Assembly: GCA_017640685.1 (NCBI GenBank)
Contig: JAEPQF010000028.1
Span: forward strand, 1-34,180
Direction of reading: 5' to 3'
Origin: Hyphomicrobiales bacterium
GTDB taxonomy: Bacteria > Pseudomonadota > Alphaproteobacteria > Rhizobiales > HXMU1428-3
DNA length: 34,180 nucleotides
In this document: positions 15,505 to 23,764 of the stretch, one piece after another
How the letters are laid out: each line of letters opens with the position of its first letter
How positions within the stretch are numbered: the first letter of the stretch is position 1
The notes under the pieces: generated by a model
What the model was told of the DNA's origin: nothing
Database searches by the model: none
What the model saw: the letters and a program-made list of their open reading frames with translations, nothing else
Position numbers and translations under genes: made by a program

Positions 15505-15518
15505 GGTATTAAAATACC
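15505..15518. promoter_or_regulatory. 14-bp palindrome upstream of metY
   Basis: GGTATTAAAATACC is a perfect palindrome located 157 bp upstream of the metY start and 43 bp from the candidate rplM promoter. It could bind a regulator of either gene. Nothing in the sequence shows which protein uses it. Confidence 0.3.
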
Positions 15519-15560
15519 ACATTATTAAGGTGTTGAAAAATAAGGAGTATTATTATTTTG

Positions 15561-15589
15561 TTGACACGAAGATGAGCTTTGTCTAAAAA
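15561..15589 (+). promoter_or_regulatory. Candidate sigma70 promoter of rplM-rpsI
   Basis: TTGACA at 15561-15566 is a consensus -35. With a 17-bp spacer it is followed by TAAAAA at 15584-15589 as a weak -10. Transcription would start near 15596 and leave a leader of about 165 nt before rplM. Confidence 0.45.
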
Positions 15590-15604
15590 GCGCTATCGAC
15601 TTTT

Positions 15605-15752
15605 GGCGCTGGTATTTTTCAGCGCGTTTTGAAATTTTAAATCAGCTAAATTTTAAAAGAAATAAGCCTGGCTCTCAGCGGGGTGGTTTTATTTTTAGCA
15701 AGTTAAAATTAGCACACTTTAAGTTTTGGCACTGACAGAACAGTGCAAAAAG
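15605..15752 (+). promoter_or_regulatory. Candidate structured leader of rplM-rpsI
   Basis: Two hairpins are visible. The first, GCGCTG-GTATTTTT-CAGCGC (about 15606-15625), is followed by GTTTTG; its left arm could also pair with an AGCGC further upstream (about 15588-15593) if that is transcribed. The second, GCACTG-ACAGAA-CAGTGC (about 15729-15746), lies against the AAAAAGGA ribosome binding site of rplM, and flanking TTTTG/AAAA can extend it. In other bacteria L13 or S9 leaders act in autoregulation. That this leader does so is an inference. Confidence 0.35.
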
Positions 15753-15761
15753 GAAAAAATA

Positions 15762-16226
15762 ATGAAAACCTTTACGGCAAAACCCTCAAATATTGAGAAA
15801 AAATGGGTTTTGATTGACGCAGAAGGCCTTGTTCTTGGTCGCCTTGCATCTATCATTGCCTATCGTTTGCGCGGTAAGCACCTAGCGACTTTCACACCAA
15901 ATATGGATTGCGGTGACAACATTGTTGTGATCAACGCTGACAAAGTTGTGCTTACGGGCAAAAAACGTGAAAACAAAACATATTACTGGCACACAGGTCA
16001 CCCAGGTGGCATCAAATCAAGAAAAGCAAATCAAATTCTTGATGGTCGCTTCCCAGAGCGTGTTTTGCAAAAAGCTGTTGAGCGCATGATGCCAGGCGGT
16101 CCTTTGACAAGTAAGCAAATGACAAATCTACGCATTTTCGCTGGCGGTGAGCACACTCACGAAGCACAAGATCCACAACCGTTGGATGTTGGCGCCATGA
16201 ATGATAAAAACAATCGGAAAGGCTAA
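15762..16226 (+). CDS. rplM: 50S ribosomal protein L13
   Basis: This 154-residue protein is L13 of the large subunit: [20 protein letters not shown] near the start, then THxxxMDCGD-type [22 protein letters not shown], and [14 protein letters not shown] in the middle. The ATG at 15762 is chosen because AAAAGGA precedes it and the protein then begins MKTF as in relatives. A TTG 36 bases upstream is only a frame extension. The C-terminus is about ten residues longer than in E. coli, as usual for alphaproteobacteria. It is followed by rpsI after five bases. Confidence 0.97.
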   Translation: MKTFTAKPSNIEKKWVLIDAEGLVLGRLASIIAYRLRGKHLATFTPNMDCGDNIVVINADKVVLTGKKRENKTYYWHTGHPGGIKSRKANQILDGRFPERVLQKAVERMMPGGPLTSKQMTNLRIFAGGEHTHEAQDPQPLDVGAMNDKNNRKG

Positions 16227-16231
16227 TCTAG

Positions 16232-16714
16232 ATGGCTGAAGAAATTAAATCCCTAGAAGAGCTGGGCGGTAACAGCGAAGAAACAGTAAGCTCAGACGCA
16301 CCTGTTTATGTTCAAAAACTAGATGCACAAGGCCGTGCATACGCAACAGGTAAAAGAAAAGACGCGGTTGCTCGCGTTTGGGTAAAGCCTGGTAGCGGTA
16401 AAATCATCATCAATAAGAAGATTGATACTGATTATTTCGCACGCCCTGTTTTGCAAATGATCATCCGTCAGCCGCTTAAAGCTGCTGATCGCGAAACTCA
16501 GTTTGACATTGTGGCAACTGTTCACGGTGGTGGCCTTTCTGGCCAGGCTGGTGCGATCCGCCATGGCATTTCAAAAGCGTTGACAAATTACGAACCAGCT
16601 CTTCGCCCGGTTCTGAAAAAAGGTGGCTTCCTAACTCGTGATAGCCGCGTTGTTGAACGTAAGAAATACGGTAGAGCAAAAGCCCGTCGTAGCTTCCAGT
16701 TCTCGAAACGTTAA
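16232..16714 (+). CDS. rpsI: 30S ribosomal protein S9
   Basis: This 160-residue protein is S9, which sits in the small-subunit head with its C-terminal tail touching the P-site tRNA. Core motifs are [39 protein letters not shown] and the basic tail [17 protein letters not shown]. The first 30 or so residues are an acidic extension found in alphaproteobacterial S9. It forms an operon with rplM. Two further elements follow the stop codon: a short hairpin repeat at 16718 and a standard terminator at 16771. Confidence 0.97.
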   Translation: MAEEIKSLEELGGNSEETVSSDAPVYVQKLDAQGRAYATGKRKDAVARVWVKPGSGKIIINKKIDTDYFARPVLQMIIRQPLKAADRETQFDIVATVHGGGLSGQAGAIRHGISKALTNYEPALRPVLKKGGFLTRDSRVVERKKYGRAKARRSFQFSKR

Positions 16715-16717
16715 GTT

Positions 16718-16747
16718 GGCGGATGCTTTGTGGGCATCTGAAGCCCT
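16718..16747 (+). repeat. Short hairpin repeat after rpsI
   Basis: GGC-GGATGC-TTTGTGG-GCATCT-GAA-GCC, a single unit placed three bases after the rpsI stop and before the terminator. It would be carried in the 3' end of the rplM-rpsI mRNA. Confidence 0.75.
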
Positions 16748-16770
16748 TAAAGCAAACTTGAGTTTTCAAA

Positions 16771-16804
16771 AAGGGCTTTGCAGATTGCAAGGCCCTTTTT
16801 TATT
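16771..16804 (+). terminator. Rho-independent terminator of rplM-rpsI
   Basis: AGGGC-TT-TGCA-GAT-TGCA-A-GGCCCT forms a long interrupted stem followed by TTTTTATT. It ends the ribosomal operon. Confidence 0.85.
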
Positions 16805-16823
16805 GTACATAAATACGATCTTT

Positions 16824-16952
16824 CGACATGAAGAAGGAGATCAGCCCACTTCGGGCTGAGGGACATGGCGAAGCGCCAGCGCAGCCCGATGCCTAGCATC
16901 GCACCTCGTGGGCTCAATTGCGATAGCACTTGAAATAGCCGTGAGAGAGAAC
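16824..16952 (+). repeat. Long structured repeat, copy E
   Basis: This copy is the most diverged in its stems yet keeps every hairpin. Hairpin 1 is TCAGCCC-ACTTC-GGGCTGA, hairpin 2 TGGCG-AAG-CGCCA, hairpin 3 CGATGC-CTA-GCATCG. The final stem is TCAA-T-TGC-GATA-GCA-C-TTGA, then AATA and GCC. It lies between the ribosomal terminator and argC, with its 3' end toward argC. Confidence 0.8.
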
Positions 16953-17035
16953 CAACTTCCTTTTTTTATTGTCCAAATCACTTGTTCATTATAAAGAAAC
17001 AAGAAAATTTATTTGCTTTTCAAAAGAGAAAAATC

Positions 17036-18085
17036 ATGTCAGCACAAAAAATACGCACAGTTATCATCGGCGCCTCAGGTTATACGGGCGGTGACTTTAT
17101 GCGATTGGCTGTGCCACATGAGAATATTGAGCTAACAGGTCTTGTTGCAAATACACACGCAGGCAAACCAGTTGCAGATGTGTTCCCTCATCTTCGTATG
17201 GCAAACCTGCCAGATATGGTCACATCAGATGATATCAATTGGGATGAGGTTGACGCCGCTATTTGCGGGTTGCCACACGGCACTGCGCAAGACATCATCT
17301 CTACTTTGCCATCGAGTGTAAAAGTTATTGATATGTCAGCAGATTTCCGCTTGAGAGATACAGCCGTCTATAGCGAATGGTATGGCCGCTCGCACGATCA
17401 TGCTGATCTTTATAAAGAAGTGGCTTACGGCCTCACTGAACATAACAGAGACGACATTAAAAACGCACGGATCATCGCCTGCCCAGGGTGTTACCCAACA
17501 GCTGTGCTAATGGCAATGCTGCCATTGGTAAAATCAGGTGTGATCGAAACTGAGAATATGATCTTAAACGCGGCCTCTGGTGTCTCTGGAGCAGGGCGGG
17601 GCTTGAAGCAAAACACACTCTTTTGCGAAGCTGGTGAAGGTTTTAGTCCATATGCGATTGGTAATCATCGCCACACACCTGAAATCGAGCAAGAGATCAA
17701 CAAAGCCGCTGGTGTAAGCGATCTTCAAGTCACGTTCACCCCCCACCTTGTGCCAATGAGTAGAGGTGAGCTCATCACTTGTTACCTCACGTTAAAAGGG
17801 GGGCAAACCATTAAAGACGCTAGAGCAGCTATGGAAGAGGCTTACAAAGATGAAGCTTTCATTCATGTTGCACCAGATGGCGTCACACCCGGCACACAAC
17901 ATGTAAGAGGTTCAAACCATTGCCTGATCGGCTTGTTCGAAAGCAGAGTGAAAAATCAGCTGATTGTCATTTCAACCATTGATAATTTGGTGAAAGGGTC
18001 TGCTGGCCAAGCGCTGCAAAATTTCAATATCGCATTTGGATTGAGCGAACAAACAGGCCTGGAGCAATTGCCGCTCTTTCCATAA
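17036..18085 (+). CDS. argC: N-acetyl-gamma-glutamyl-phosphate reductase
   Basis: This 349-residue enzyme makes N-acetylglutamate semialdehyde with NADPH in arginine synthesis. The nucleotide loop GASGYTG is at residues 12-18 and the catalytic Cys152 lies in ACPGCYPTA; the HxxRHxPE-type segment is NHRHTPEIEQ. The length fits the long (type 1) form. The ATG at 17036 gives MSAQKIRTVIIGASG; an upstream ATG at 16982 only adds 18 unrelated residues. Near rplM-rpsI is a common place for argC in Rhizobiales. It ends three bases from the convergent Lrp-family gene. Confidence 0.95.
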   Translation: MSAQKIRTVIIGASGYTGGDFMRLAVPHENIELTGLVANTHAGKPVADVFPHLRMANLPDMVTSDDINWDEVDAAICGLPHGTAQDIISTLPSSVKVIDMSADFRLRDTAVYSEWYGRSHDHADLYKEVAYGLTEHNRDDIKNARIIACPGCYPTAVLMAMLPLVKSGVIETENMILNAASGVSGAGRGLKQNTLFCEAGEGFSPYAIGNHRHTPEIEQEINKAAGVSDLQVTFTPHLVPMSRGELITCYLTLKGGQTIKDARAAMEEAYKDEAFIHVAPDGVTPGTQHVRGSNHCLIGLFESRVKNQLIVISTIDNLVKGSAGQALQNFNIAFGLSEQTGLEQLPLFP

Positions 18086-18088
18086 AGT

Positions 18089-18541
18089 TCAGCCTCTTTC
18101 ATCTTTCGCTGAAGCCATGCAGATGTAAGATGTGATGCTACTCACCTGAGGTACAGTGCCAAGAACTTCAGTGTGAAAATATTTATAAGCTTCAAGATCA
18201 GCCACTTCGACCCGTAAAAAATATTCAATAGCGCCAGAAACATTATGGCACTCACGCACTTCTGGCGCCGCCTTCATAGCTTTTTCAAAAGCTTCTTGAT
18301 CAGTTTTAAGATGCCGAGACAAGCCAACGGTAACAAGCACCGTAAAACCGCCCCCCACGTAAGAGCGATCTAAAACCGCTTTGTAACCAAGGATGATTTT
18401 TCGCCGCTCTAATTCTTGAACACGGCGCAAGCAAGCAGATGGTGAAAGCCCAACTCTGGTCGCCAAATCAGCATTGCTGATCCGTCCATCAAGCTCAAGC
18501 TCGCGCAATATTCTGCGATCTATTTTGTCAATATCCGTCAT
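18089..18541 (-). CDS. Lrp/AsnC-family regulator
   Basis: This 150-residue protein has the N-terminal winged helix (IDRRILRELELDGRISNADL, then LSPSACLRRVQELERRKII) and the C-terminal RAM/AsnC ligand domain (GGFTVLVTVGLSRHLKTDQE onward). Such proteins form octamers and respond to an amino acid. It is divergent from a LysE-family exporter, an arrangement seen in many proteobacteria where the regulator activates the exporter when its substrate builds up. A TTG three codons upstream is an alternative start; the ATG at 18541 is preferred although no Shine-Dalgarno is seen. Confidence 0.9.
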   Translation of the reverse strand: MTDIDKIDRRILRELELDGRISNADLATRVGLSPSACLRRVQELERRKIILGYKAVLDRSYVGGGFTVLVTVGLSRHLKTDQEAFEKAMKAAPEVRECHNVSGAIEYFLRVEVADLEAYKYFHTEVLGTVPQVSSITSYICMASAKDERG

Positions 18542-18571
18542 ATGTTGCAAAATAATATATTAGAGCAGAAT

Positions 18572-18592
18572 AAAAGCAAGGTAATTGCTTTT
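18572..18592. promoter_or_regulatory. Candidate Lrp-type operator
   Basis: AAAAGCAA (18572-18579) and TTGCTTTT (18585-18592) are perfect inverse complements with spacer GGTAA. The site stands between the divergent Lrp-family and LysE-family genes, 22 bp before the exporter start, a usual place for an AsnC-family site. Confidence 0.45.
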
Positions 18593-18613
18593 GTGTCGCA
18601 CTAACATCAGCTC

Positions 18614-19225
18614 ATGACATACGATCTTTTAATATCACTATTTTTATTCGCGTTAATTTCAACCTGCACGCCCGGGCCGAACAACATCATGCTGTTGGCC
18701 TCAGGCATGAATTATGGAGTGGTACGTACCATACCGCATATGCTGGGAATTGGGCTTGGTTTCCCAATCATGGTGTTTCTGGTCGGAATGGGAATTTCTA
18801 AGGTTTTTGAAATTGTTCCTCATAGTTATCTGGCACTGAAAATTACTTGTACCATTTATTTTCTTTATCTGGCCTGGAGAATAGCCACAGCAACGAAGCC
18901 AAATAAAGAAGCGATTGAGGGAAATACCTCTCAAAACAGGCCGCTTACTTTCTTGGAAGCCGTTGCATTTCAATGGATCAACCCCAAAGCATGGACAATG
19001 GCACTAACGGCCATCAGCCTATACACTCCAGTAAACCAACCGGTTAGTAATGTCGCAATTGTTGCACTCGCCTTTGTTGTAGCAAGTATTTTTTCAACGA
19101 ATATTTGGGCAACCATGGGAGAAACAATGAGGAAAATAATACAAAATGAGGTGAGCAGAAAAACATTTAACTATCTCTGCGCATTACTTCTGTTAGCTTC
19201 GCTCTATCCAATCTTAAGAGGCTAA
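18614..19225 (+). CDS. LysE/RhtB-family amino acid exporter
   Basis: This 203-residue inner-membrane protein has about six membrane segments and the family motif TPGPNN at residues 19-24. The central YFLYLAWRIA and the FQWINPKAWTMAL segment are characteristic of RhtB-type exporters. The family exports amino acids such as lysine, homoserine or threonine by proton antiport. Its substrate is not evident. The divergent Lrp/AsnC regulator is probably its controller. Confidence 0.85.
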   Translation: MTYDLLISLFLFALISTCTPGPNNIMLLASGMNYGVVRTIPHMLGIGLGFPIMVFLVGMGISKVFEIVPHSYLALKITCTIYFLYLAWRIATATKPNKEAIEGNTSQNRPLTFLEAVAFQWINPKAWTMALTAISLYTPVNQPVSNVAIVALAFVVASIFSTNIWATMGETMRKIIQNEVSRKTFNYLCALLLLASLYPILRG

Positions 19226-19398
19226 TATTTATAAGAGATCAAGTAGTATAAAAAATCTCTAATGTGGTAAAAATTAACTTATCTTTCAGATTTCCCTTGG
19301 GCTTATTAAAAGAATCAAATAATAGCCATATTTAGTGAACAATGTTACGCTACTAAAATATTTCGTGTGCGTATTCAATTTTACCTAAGCAGAAGATA

Positions 19399-19683
19399 AT
19401 GAAACCAGGTCTGAAAAATAGAAGCCTAAAAAATAAAGGCATTTTCAACAACCGTCTTTTCAATAAAATCAGACAACCTCTCATCATTCTCATGTCTGCC
19501 TTTAGCCTTATGACACTTGCAGGGTGCTCCACCACAACTCTGCCATGGCCAGATATGTCTATTTCTCGTGACGAAGCCAATGAAGCGCTCACAGCCAAAG
19601 AGCAAGATCTACTATCTGAGCTATTGGACACACAGAAAAAAACTCACAGACAACAGGCCGTTAAAGAGATTGAAGGCAGATAA
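19399..19683 (+). CDS. Small putative lipoprotein
   Basis: This 94-residue protein has a long basic N-terminus (residues 1-26), a hydrophobic segment and the lipobox LAGC with Cys43. The mature part is about 50 polar residues, ending in a Lys/Glu-rich helix. An AGAAG stretch stands before the ATG. The n-region is unusually long, but the only later ATG (Met32) would leave too short a signal peptide. The gene is upstream of alaC by 190 bp and I do not recognise a family. It may be restricted to close relatives. Confidence 0.55.
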   Translation: MKPGLKNRSLKNKGIFNNRLFNKIRQPLIILMSAFSLMTLAGCSTTTLPWPDMSISRDEANEALTAKEQDLLSELLDTQKKTHRQQAVKEIEGR

Positions 19684-19870
19684 ATCTGCACCTTACGCTT
19701 ATCCGTCAGAAAAAAAAGAGCGACTTAGCTAAGATTTTTATTTTCTATTCTTCAAAAAATTATATAAACTCACTCAAATTTAGTGAGTATGCATTTAATG
19801 ACTGAATGTCTACAAAAGTCATCTTAAAAGCACTCATATCTTTCAACCAATAAATCAATGAGGAATTCTC

Positions 19871-21085
19871 GTGCTCGACGATTTTCACCGTATCAAACGG
19901 CTCCCCCCCTATGTATTTGCTGAAGTTAACCGCTTAAAGCAAGATGCACGAGCGGCCGGCGCCGATATCATTGATTTCGGTATGGGAAATCCGGATGGAG
20001 CAACACCAGAACATATCGTTGAAAAAATGGTTGAAGCTGTGCGTGATCCACGTGCACATCGTTATTCAGCATCTAAAGGCATTCCAGGGCTTCGCAAAGC
20101 ACAAGCTGCTTATTATGAGCGCCGTTTTGGTGTGAAATTAAACGCAGACACAGAAATAGTGGCAACGCTTGGCTCAAAAGAAGGCTTTGCAAATATGGCT
20201 CAAGCGATCACCGCACCTGGTGATGTTGTGCTTGTGCCTAACCCAACTTATCCGATCCATGCCTTTGGTTTTATCATCTCTGGTGGCGTGATCAGACATT
20301 TGCCAGTAGAGCCTGATGACAAATTCATGGAAGCTCTTGATCGAGCTATGCATTTTTCAGTGCCAAAACCTGTGGCTTTGGTCCTGAATTATCCATCAAA
20401 CCCAACGGCAAAAGTAGCTAGCCTTGATTTTTATAAAGAGGTTGTTGCCTACGCTAGAAAGAATGACCTCATCTTACTTTCAGATTTGGCTTATTCTGAA
20501 GTTTATTTTGATGACAATCCGCCGCCTTCGATCCTTGAGGTCGATGGGGCTAAAGATGTTGCCGTTGAGTTCACCTCAATGTCGAAAACATATTCAATGC
20601 CAGGTTGGCGTATGGGATTTGCGGTTGGTAATGAACGCCTGATCGGGGCCCTTGCCCGCGTGAAATCATACCTTGATTATGGCGCTTTTACCCCCATTCA
20701 AGTTGCAGCAACAGCAGCCCTAAAAGGAGATCAATCCTGTGTTGATGACATGCGCGCGCTCTATAAAAAACGCAGAGACTGCTTAGTTGATAGTTTCGCG
20801 CGTGTTGGCTGGGACATACCATCCCCACCTGCAACTATGTTTGCATGGGTGCCAATTCCTGAAAGTTGCAAGGAAATGGGCTCATTAGAATTTTCAAAAC
20901 TTTTACTTGAAAAAGCTGATGTAGCTGTCGCCCCTGGTATTGGTTTTGGAGAATATGGAGAAGGCTTTGTTCGCATTGCACTTGTGGAAAATGAACAAAG
21001 AATTCGCCAAGCTGCCAGAAATGTAAAAAGATTTCTCGCCGAAGAACCTAAAAACATGCATAACGTTGTGCCAATCGCACGTTAA
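19871..21085 (+). CDS. alaC: AlaC-like aminotransferase (class I/II)
   Basis: This 404-residue protein is a fold-type I PLP aminotransferase very similar over its full length to E. coli AlaC (glutamate-pyruvate aminotransferase), and often labelled LL-diaminopimelate aminotransferase in databases. Visible landmarks are LPPYVFAEVN, IIDFGMGNPDGATPEHIV, NPTYPIHAFG, LNYPSNPT and the Schiff-base Lys239 in SMSKTYSMPGWRMGF. The start is GTG at 19871 with GAGG at 19860-19863. It is 17 bp ahead of hom and probably co-transcribed, the usual pairing in Rhizobiales. Alanine or branched-chain donors are both possible. Confidence 0.85.
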   Translation: MLDDFHRIKRLPPYVFAEVNRLKQDARAAGADIIDFGMGNPDGATPEHIVEKMVEAVRDPRAHRYSASKGIPGLRKAQAAYYERRFGVKLNADTEIVATLGSKEGFANMAQAITAPGDVVLVPNPTYPIHAFGFIISGGVIRHLPVEPDDKFMEALDRAMHFSVPKPVALVLNYPSNPTAKVASLDFYKEVVAYARKNDLILLSDLAYSEVYFDDNPPPSILEVDGAKDVAVEFTSMSKTYSMPGWRMGFAVGNERLIGALARVKSYLDYGAFTPIQVAATAALKGDQSCVDDMRALYKKRRDCLVDSFARVGWDIPSPPATMFAWVPIPESCKEMGSLEFSKLLLEKADVAVAPGIGFGEYGEGFVRIALVENEQRIRQAARNVKRFLAEEPKNMHNVVPIAR

Positions 21086-21102
21086 TACGGAAAATAATTA
21101 AA

Positions 21103-22443
21103 ATGAATGAGCCTTTAAAAATTGGGCTAGCTGGCCTAGGAACAGTAGGCTGCGGCGTTATCCGCATGCTAAATAACAGCAATGGCGAAGATATTGCCCG
21201 CAAACTTGGCCGCCCACTTAAGGTAACCGCTGTTTGCGCACGGGATAAAAGCAAAGACCGCGGCGTAGATATCAGTGGTTATAGCTGGTTTGACACCCCA
21301 GAAGAGCTGGCCCAATCTGGTGATATTGATGTTTATGTTGAGCTAACCGGTGGCACAGATGGCCCAGCCCTTGAAGCCACCAAAATAGCGCTTAAACGAG
21401 GCTTAGATGTAGTAACTGCAAACAAAGCCATGTTGGCAGTTCACAGCACAGAGCTTGCTAAACTGGCTGAAGAAAATGGCTGTGCTTTATTGTTTGAAGC
21501 AGCTGTCGCTGGTGGCATTCCTATTGTGAAGTCCTTAAAAGAAAGCCTTTCAGGCAATCCGATCCAAAGGGTTTATGGCATTTTAAATGGCACATGTAAT
21601 TACATGATGACGGCCATGCAAAATGAGGGAAAGCCATTTGACGAAATTCTAAAAGCCGCACAAGAAGAAGGTTATGCGGAAGCAGATCCTTCGTTTGATG
21701 TAGGCGGGATTGATGCGGCCCATAAACTGGCCTTGCTAACGACATTGAGCTTTGGCACGGAAACTTCGTTTAAAGATATCTACATCGAAGGTATAGAGAA
21801 AATCACACCGGAAGATATCAAGGCGGCTGAAGATCTTGGCTATAGAATTAAATTGCTTGGTGTTGCTTTAAAAACAGACGAAGGCATTGAGCAGCGGGTT
21901 CATCCGACACTTGTTCCAAGTGAATCTGCCATTGGTCAGGTTTCTGGTGTGACAAACTGCGTTTGTGTTGATGGGGATTTTGTTGGCAAAATTATGCAAG
22001 TTGGACCAGGCGCAGGTGAGGGCCCAACAGCCTCAAGTGTGGTAGGAGATTTAATCGAAACCGCACGAATTGAGAAATCAGAAAATAATGTGCGCCCAGT
22101 CTTCACCATGCCGGTTGAGAAGTTAGCTCCTTACCAGCGAGCACCTTTAAGAGCTCATGAAGGCGGCTATTATGTACGCTTGAACCTCTCAGATCGCCCA
22201 GGCACTTTCGCAGCGGTTGCAACTAGAATGGCAGAGTTTGGCATTTCGCTAAAGAGTATTGTTCAAAGAAGTCATGGACCTGAGGCAGAAGAGTTGGTTG
22301 ACGCAGCTGGCGTTGTCGCAGCGCCTGTTGTGATAATTACACATGACACAACAGAGCTTGCTGTATCGCAAGCCCTAAAAGCCATAGAAGAAGATGGGCA
22401 TATAGTTGGTCAGCCAAATATGATCCGCATCGAACGCTTGTAA
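21103..22443 (+). CDS. hom: Homoserine dehydrogenase
   Basis: This 446-residue enzyme reduces aspartate semialdehyde to homoserine, the branch point to threonine and methionine. There is an N-terminal NAD(P) loop (GLAGLGTVGCGV, about residues 7-18), then TANKAMLAVH and the catalytic domain with GILNGTCNYMMTAM. The C-terminal ACT domain (YYVRLNLSDRPGTFAAVATR onward) is the usual site of threonine feedback. It follows alaC closely and is probably in the same operon. Homoserine made here is the precursor of the MetY substrate encoded at 14071. Confidence 0.95.
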   Translation: MNEPLKIGLAGLGTVGCGVIRMLNNSNGEDIARKLGRPLKVTAVCARDKSKDRGVDISGYSWFDTPEELAQSGDIDVYVELTGGTDGPALEATKIALKRGLDVVTANKAMLAVHSTELAKLAEENGCALLFEAAVAGGIPIVKSLKESLSGNPIQRVYGILNGTCNYMMTAMQNEGKPFDEILKAAQEEGYAEADPSFDVGGIDAAHKLALLTTLSFGTETSFKDIYIEGIEKITPEDIKAAEDLGYRIKLLGVALKTDEGIEQRVHPTLVPSESAIGQVSGVTNCVCVDGDFVGKIMQVGPGAGEGPTASSVVGDLIETARIEKSENNVRPVFTMPVEKLAPYQRAPLRAHEGGYYVRLNLSDRPGTFAAVATRMAEFGISLKSIVQRSHGPEAEELVDAAGVVAAPVVIITHDTTELAVSQALKAIEEDGHIVGQPNMIRIERL

Positions 22444-22493
22444 TAAAGCCGCGTTAATAACAAACACAATTTAAGTTGAGAAAAAACTTCAAT

Positions 22494-22522
22494 TTGAGAA
22501 AAAACAATGGCATGAGTTATAT
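22494..22522 (+). promoter_or_regulatory. Candidate promoter of glpX
   Basis: TTGAGA (22494-22499), a 17-bp spacer and TTATAT (22517-22522) fit a sigma70 promoter in the 124-bp gap before glpX. The -35 lies in the second of two direct repeats of TTGAGAAAAAAC (22476-22487 and 22494-22505), 18 bp apart. Confidence 0.4.
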
Positions 22523-22567
22523 GGCTTAGCCGTAAATTCAAAATAGAAAGACTAAAGAGTTAATAAA

Positions 22568-23533
22568 ATGTCAGAACCATTAAACCAAGGCCTAGTTTGG
22601 GATGTATTGCGTGTAACGGAAGTTGCAGCAATTGAGGCTGCTAAATTGCGTGGGCGCGGCGATGAAATGGCCGCAGATAAAGCCGCTGTAGACGCAATGC
22701 GAAGTGAATTAAATGGTCTAGATATTGATGGCCGTGTTGTCATCGGTGAAGGTGAGCGTGATGAAGCGCCAATGCTTTTCATCGGTGAAGAAATCGGCAC
22801 CAAAAACGGCCCAAAAGTAGACATCGCTGTTGATCCACTGGAAGGAACAACACTTTGCGCAAAGTCAATGCCAAATTCTTTAGCTGTGCTCGCCATGGCA
22901 GAAGGCGGCAGCTTGCTCCACGCACCAGATATCTACATGGAAAAAATTGCTATTGGCCCTGGTTTTGAGCCAGATTTGGTCAGCCTTGAGCAATCACCAA
23001 CAGAGAATTTAAAAGCCCTAGCTGATGCCAAAAAAGTTTCTGTGAACGATCTAACAGTCTGTATCCTGGACAGATCTCGTCACAGCAAACTCATTGAAGA
23101 AGTAAGAGAAGCTGGTGCTGCCGTGAAACTAATCGGTGATGGTGATATTGCCGGTGTTATTCAAACAACAGACCCAAATGAAACTGGTATTGATATGTAT
23201 ATGGGGGTTGGCGGTGCGCCTGAAGGGGTGCTTGCAGCCTCAGCTCTACGCTCAATTGGTGGCCAAATGCAAGGCCGCCTAGCACCATTGCATGAAAGTC
23301 ACTATGAACGCGCCGCAAAAGTAGGCATTGAAGATTTGTCAAAAATCTACAGCATTGATGACATGGTCAAAGGTGATGTGATTTTCGCAGCAACCGGTGT
23401 CACAACGGGCCAAATGCTTGATGGTGTTCGCCGCGATGGAGATATGATCGAGACAGAAACATTGATCATGCATGTCGGCAGTTCTTCAGTGCGCTGGGTA
23501 AAAACCCAAAGGCAAGTAAACAGCGAGGCGTAA
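22568..23533 (+). CDS. glpX: Class II fructose-1,6-bisphosphatase
   Basis: This 321-residue enzyme hydrolyses fructose 1,6-bisphosphate in gluconeogenesis and needs a divalent metal. The class II signatures are RVVIGEGERDEAPMLFIGEE, then DIAVDPLEGTTLCAKSMPNS, with CILDRSRHSKLIEEVREAGA and GVGGAPEGVLAASALRSIGG further on. The length is normal. It lies between hom and recJ, the common Rhizobiales order, and ends with its own terminator. The same fold covers sedoheptulose bisphosphatase activity, so a Calvin-type role cannot be excluded, but no such genes are near. Confidence 0.95.
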   Translation: MSEPLNQGLVWDVLRVTEVAAIEAAKLRGRGDEMAADKAAVDAMRSELNGLDIDGRVVIGEGERDEAPMLFIGEEIGTKNGPKVDIAVDPLEGTTLCAKSMPNSLAVLAMAEGGSLLHAPDIYMEKIAIGPGFEPDLVSLEQSPTENLKALADAKKVSVNDLTVCILDRSRHSKLIEEVREAGAAVKLIGDGDIAGVIQTTDPNETGIDMYMGVGGAPEGVLAASALRSIGGQMQGRLAPLHESHYERAAKVGIEDLSKIYSIDDMVKGDVIFAATGVTTGQMLDGVRRDGDMIETETLIMHVGSSSVRWVKTQRQVNSEA

Positions 23534-23578
23534 AGCCTCACTGTTTTATCAAGCGTTATTGTCTATAAGATTTGTTTA

Positions 23579-23617
23579 AAAGAGCACTTCAGGGTAACCA
23601 GAAGTGCTCTTTTTATT
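23579..23617 (+). terminator. Rho-independent terminator of glpX
   Basis: AAGAGCACTTC and GAAGTGCTCTT form an 11-bp stem with an 11-nt loop, followed by TTTATTT. It separates glpX from the recJ promoter region. Confidence 0.9.
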
Positions 23618-23764
23618 TCAAAAGCGGGTATTCCTTATCATAGAGTTATAAACACTCTATTTTTCTCAACTATTGCTCTCTTAATCGAATGAGCTATGCT
23701 CGTTTACAAGGCGTAATTATTCTAAACTCAAGACTATAATGAGGATTATAACTAGAGGGTTTGC

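Noticed and set aside
15349-15522. N-terminal extension of metY and a possible SAM-II riboswitch
   Set aside because: The extension has no family match and ATG 15348 has a good ribosome site. I looked for the SAM-II pseudoknot pattern upstream of metY and did not find it.
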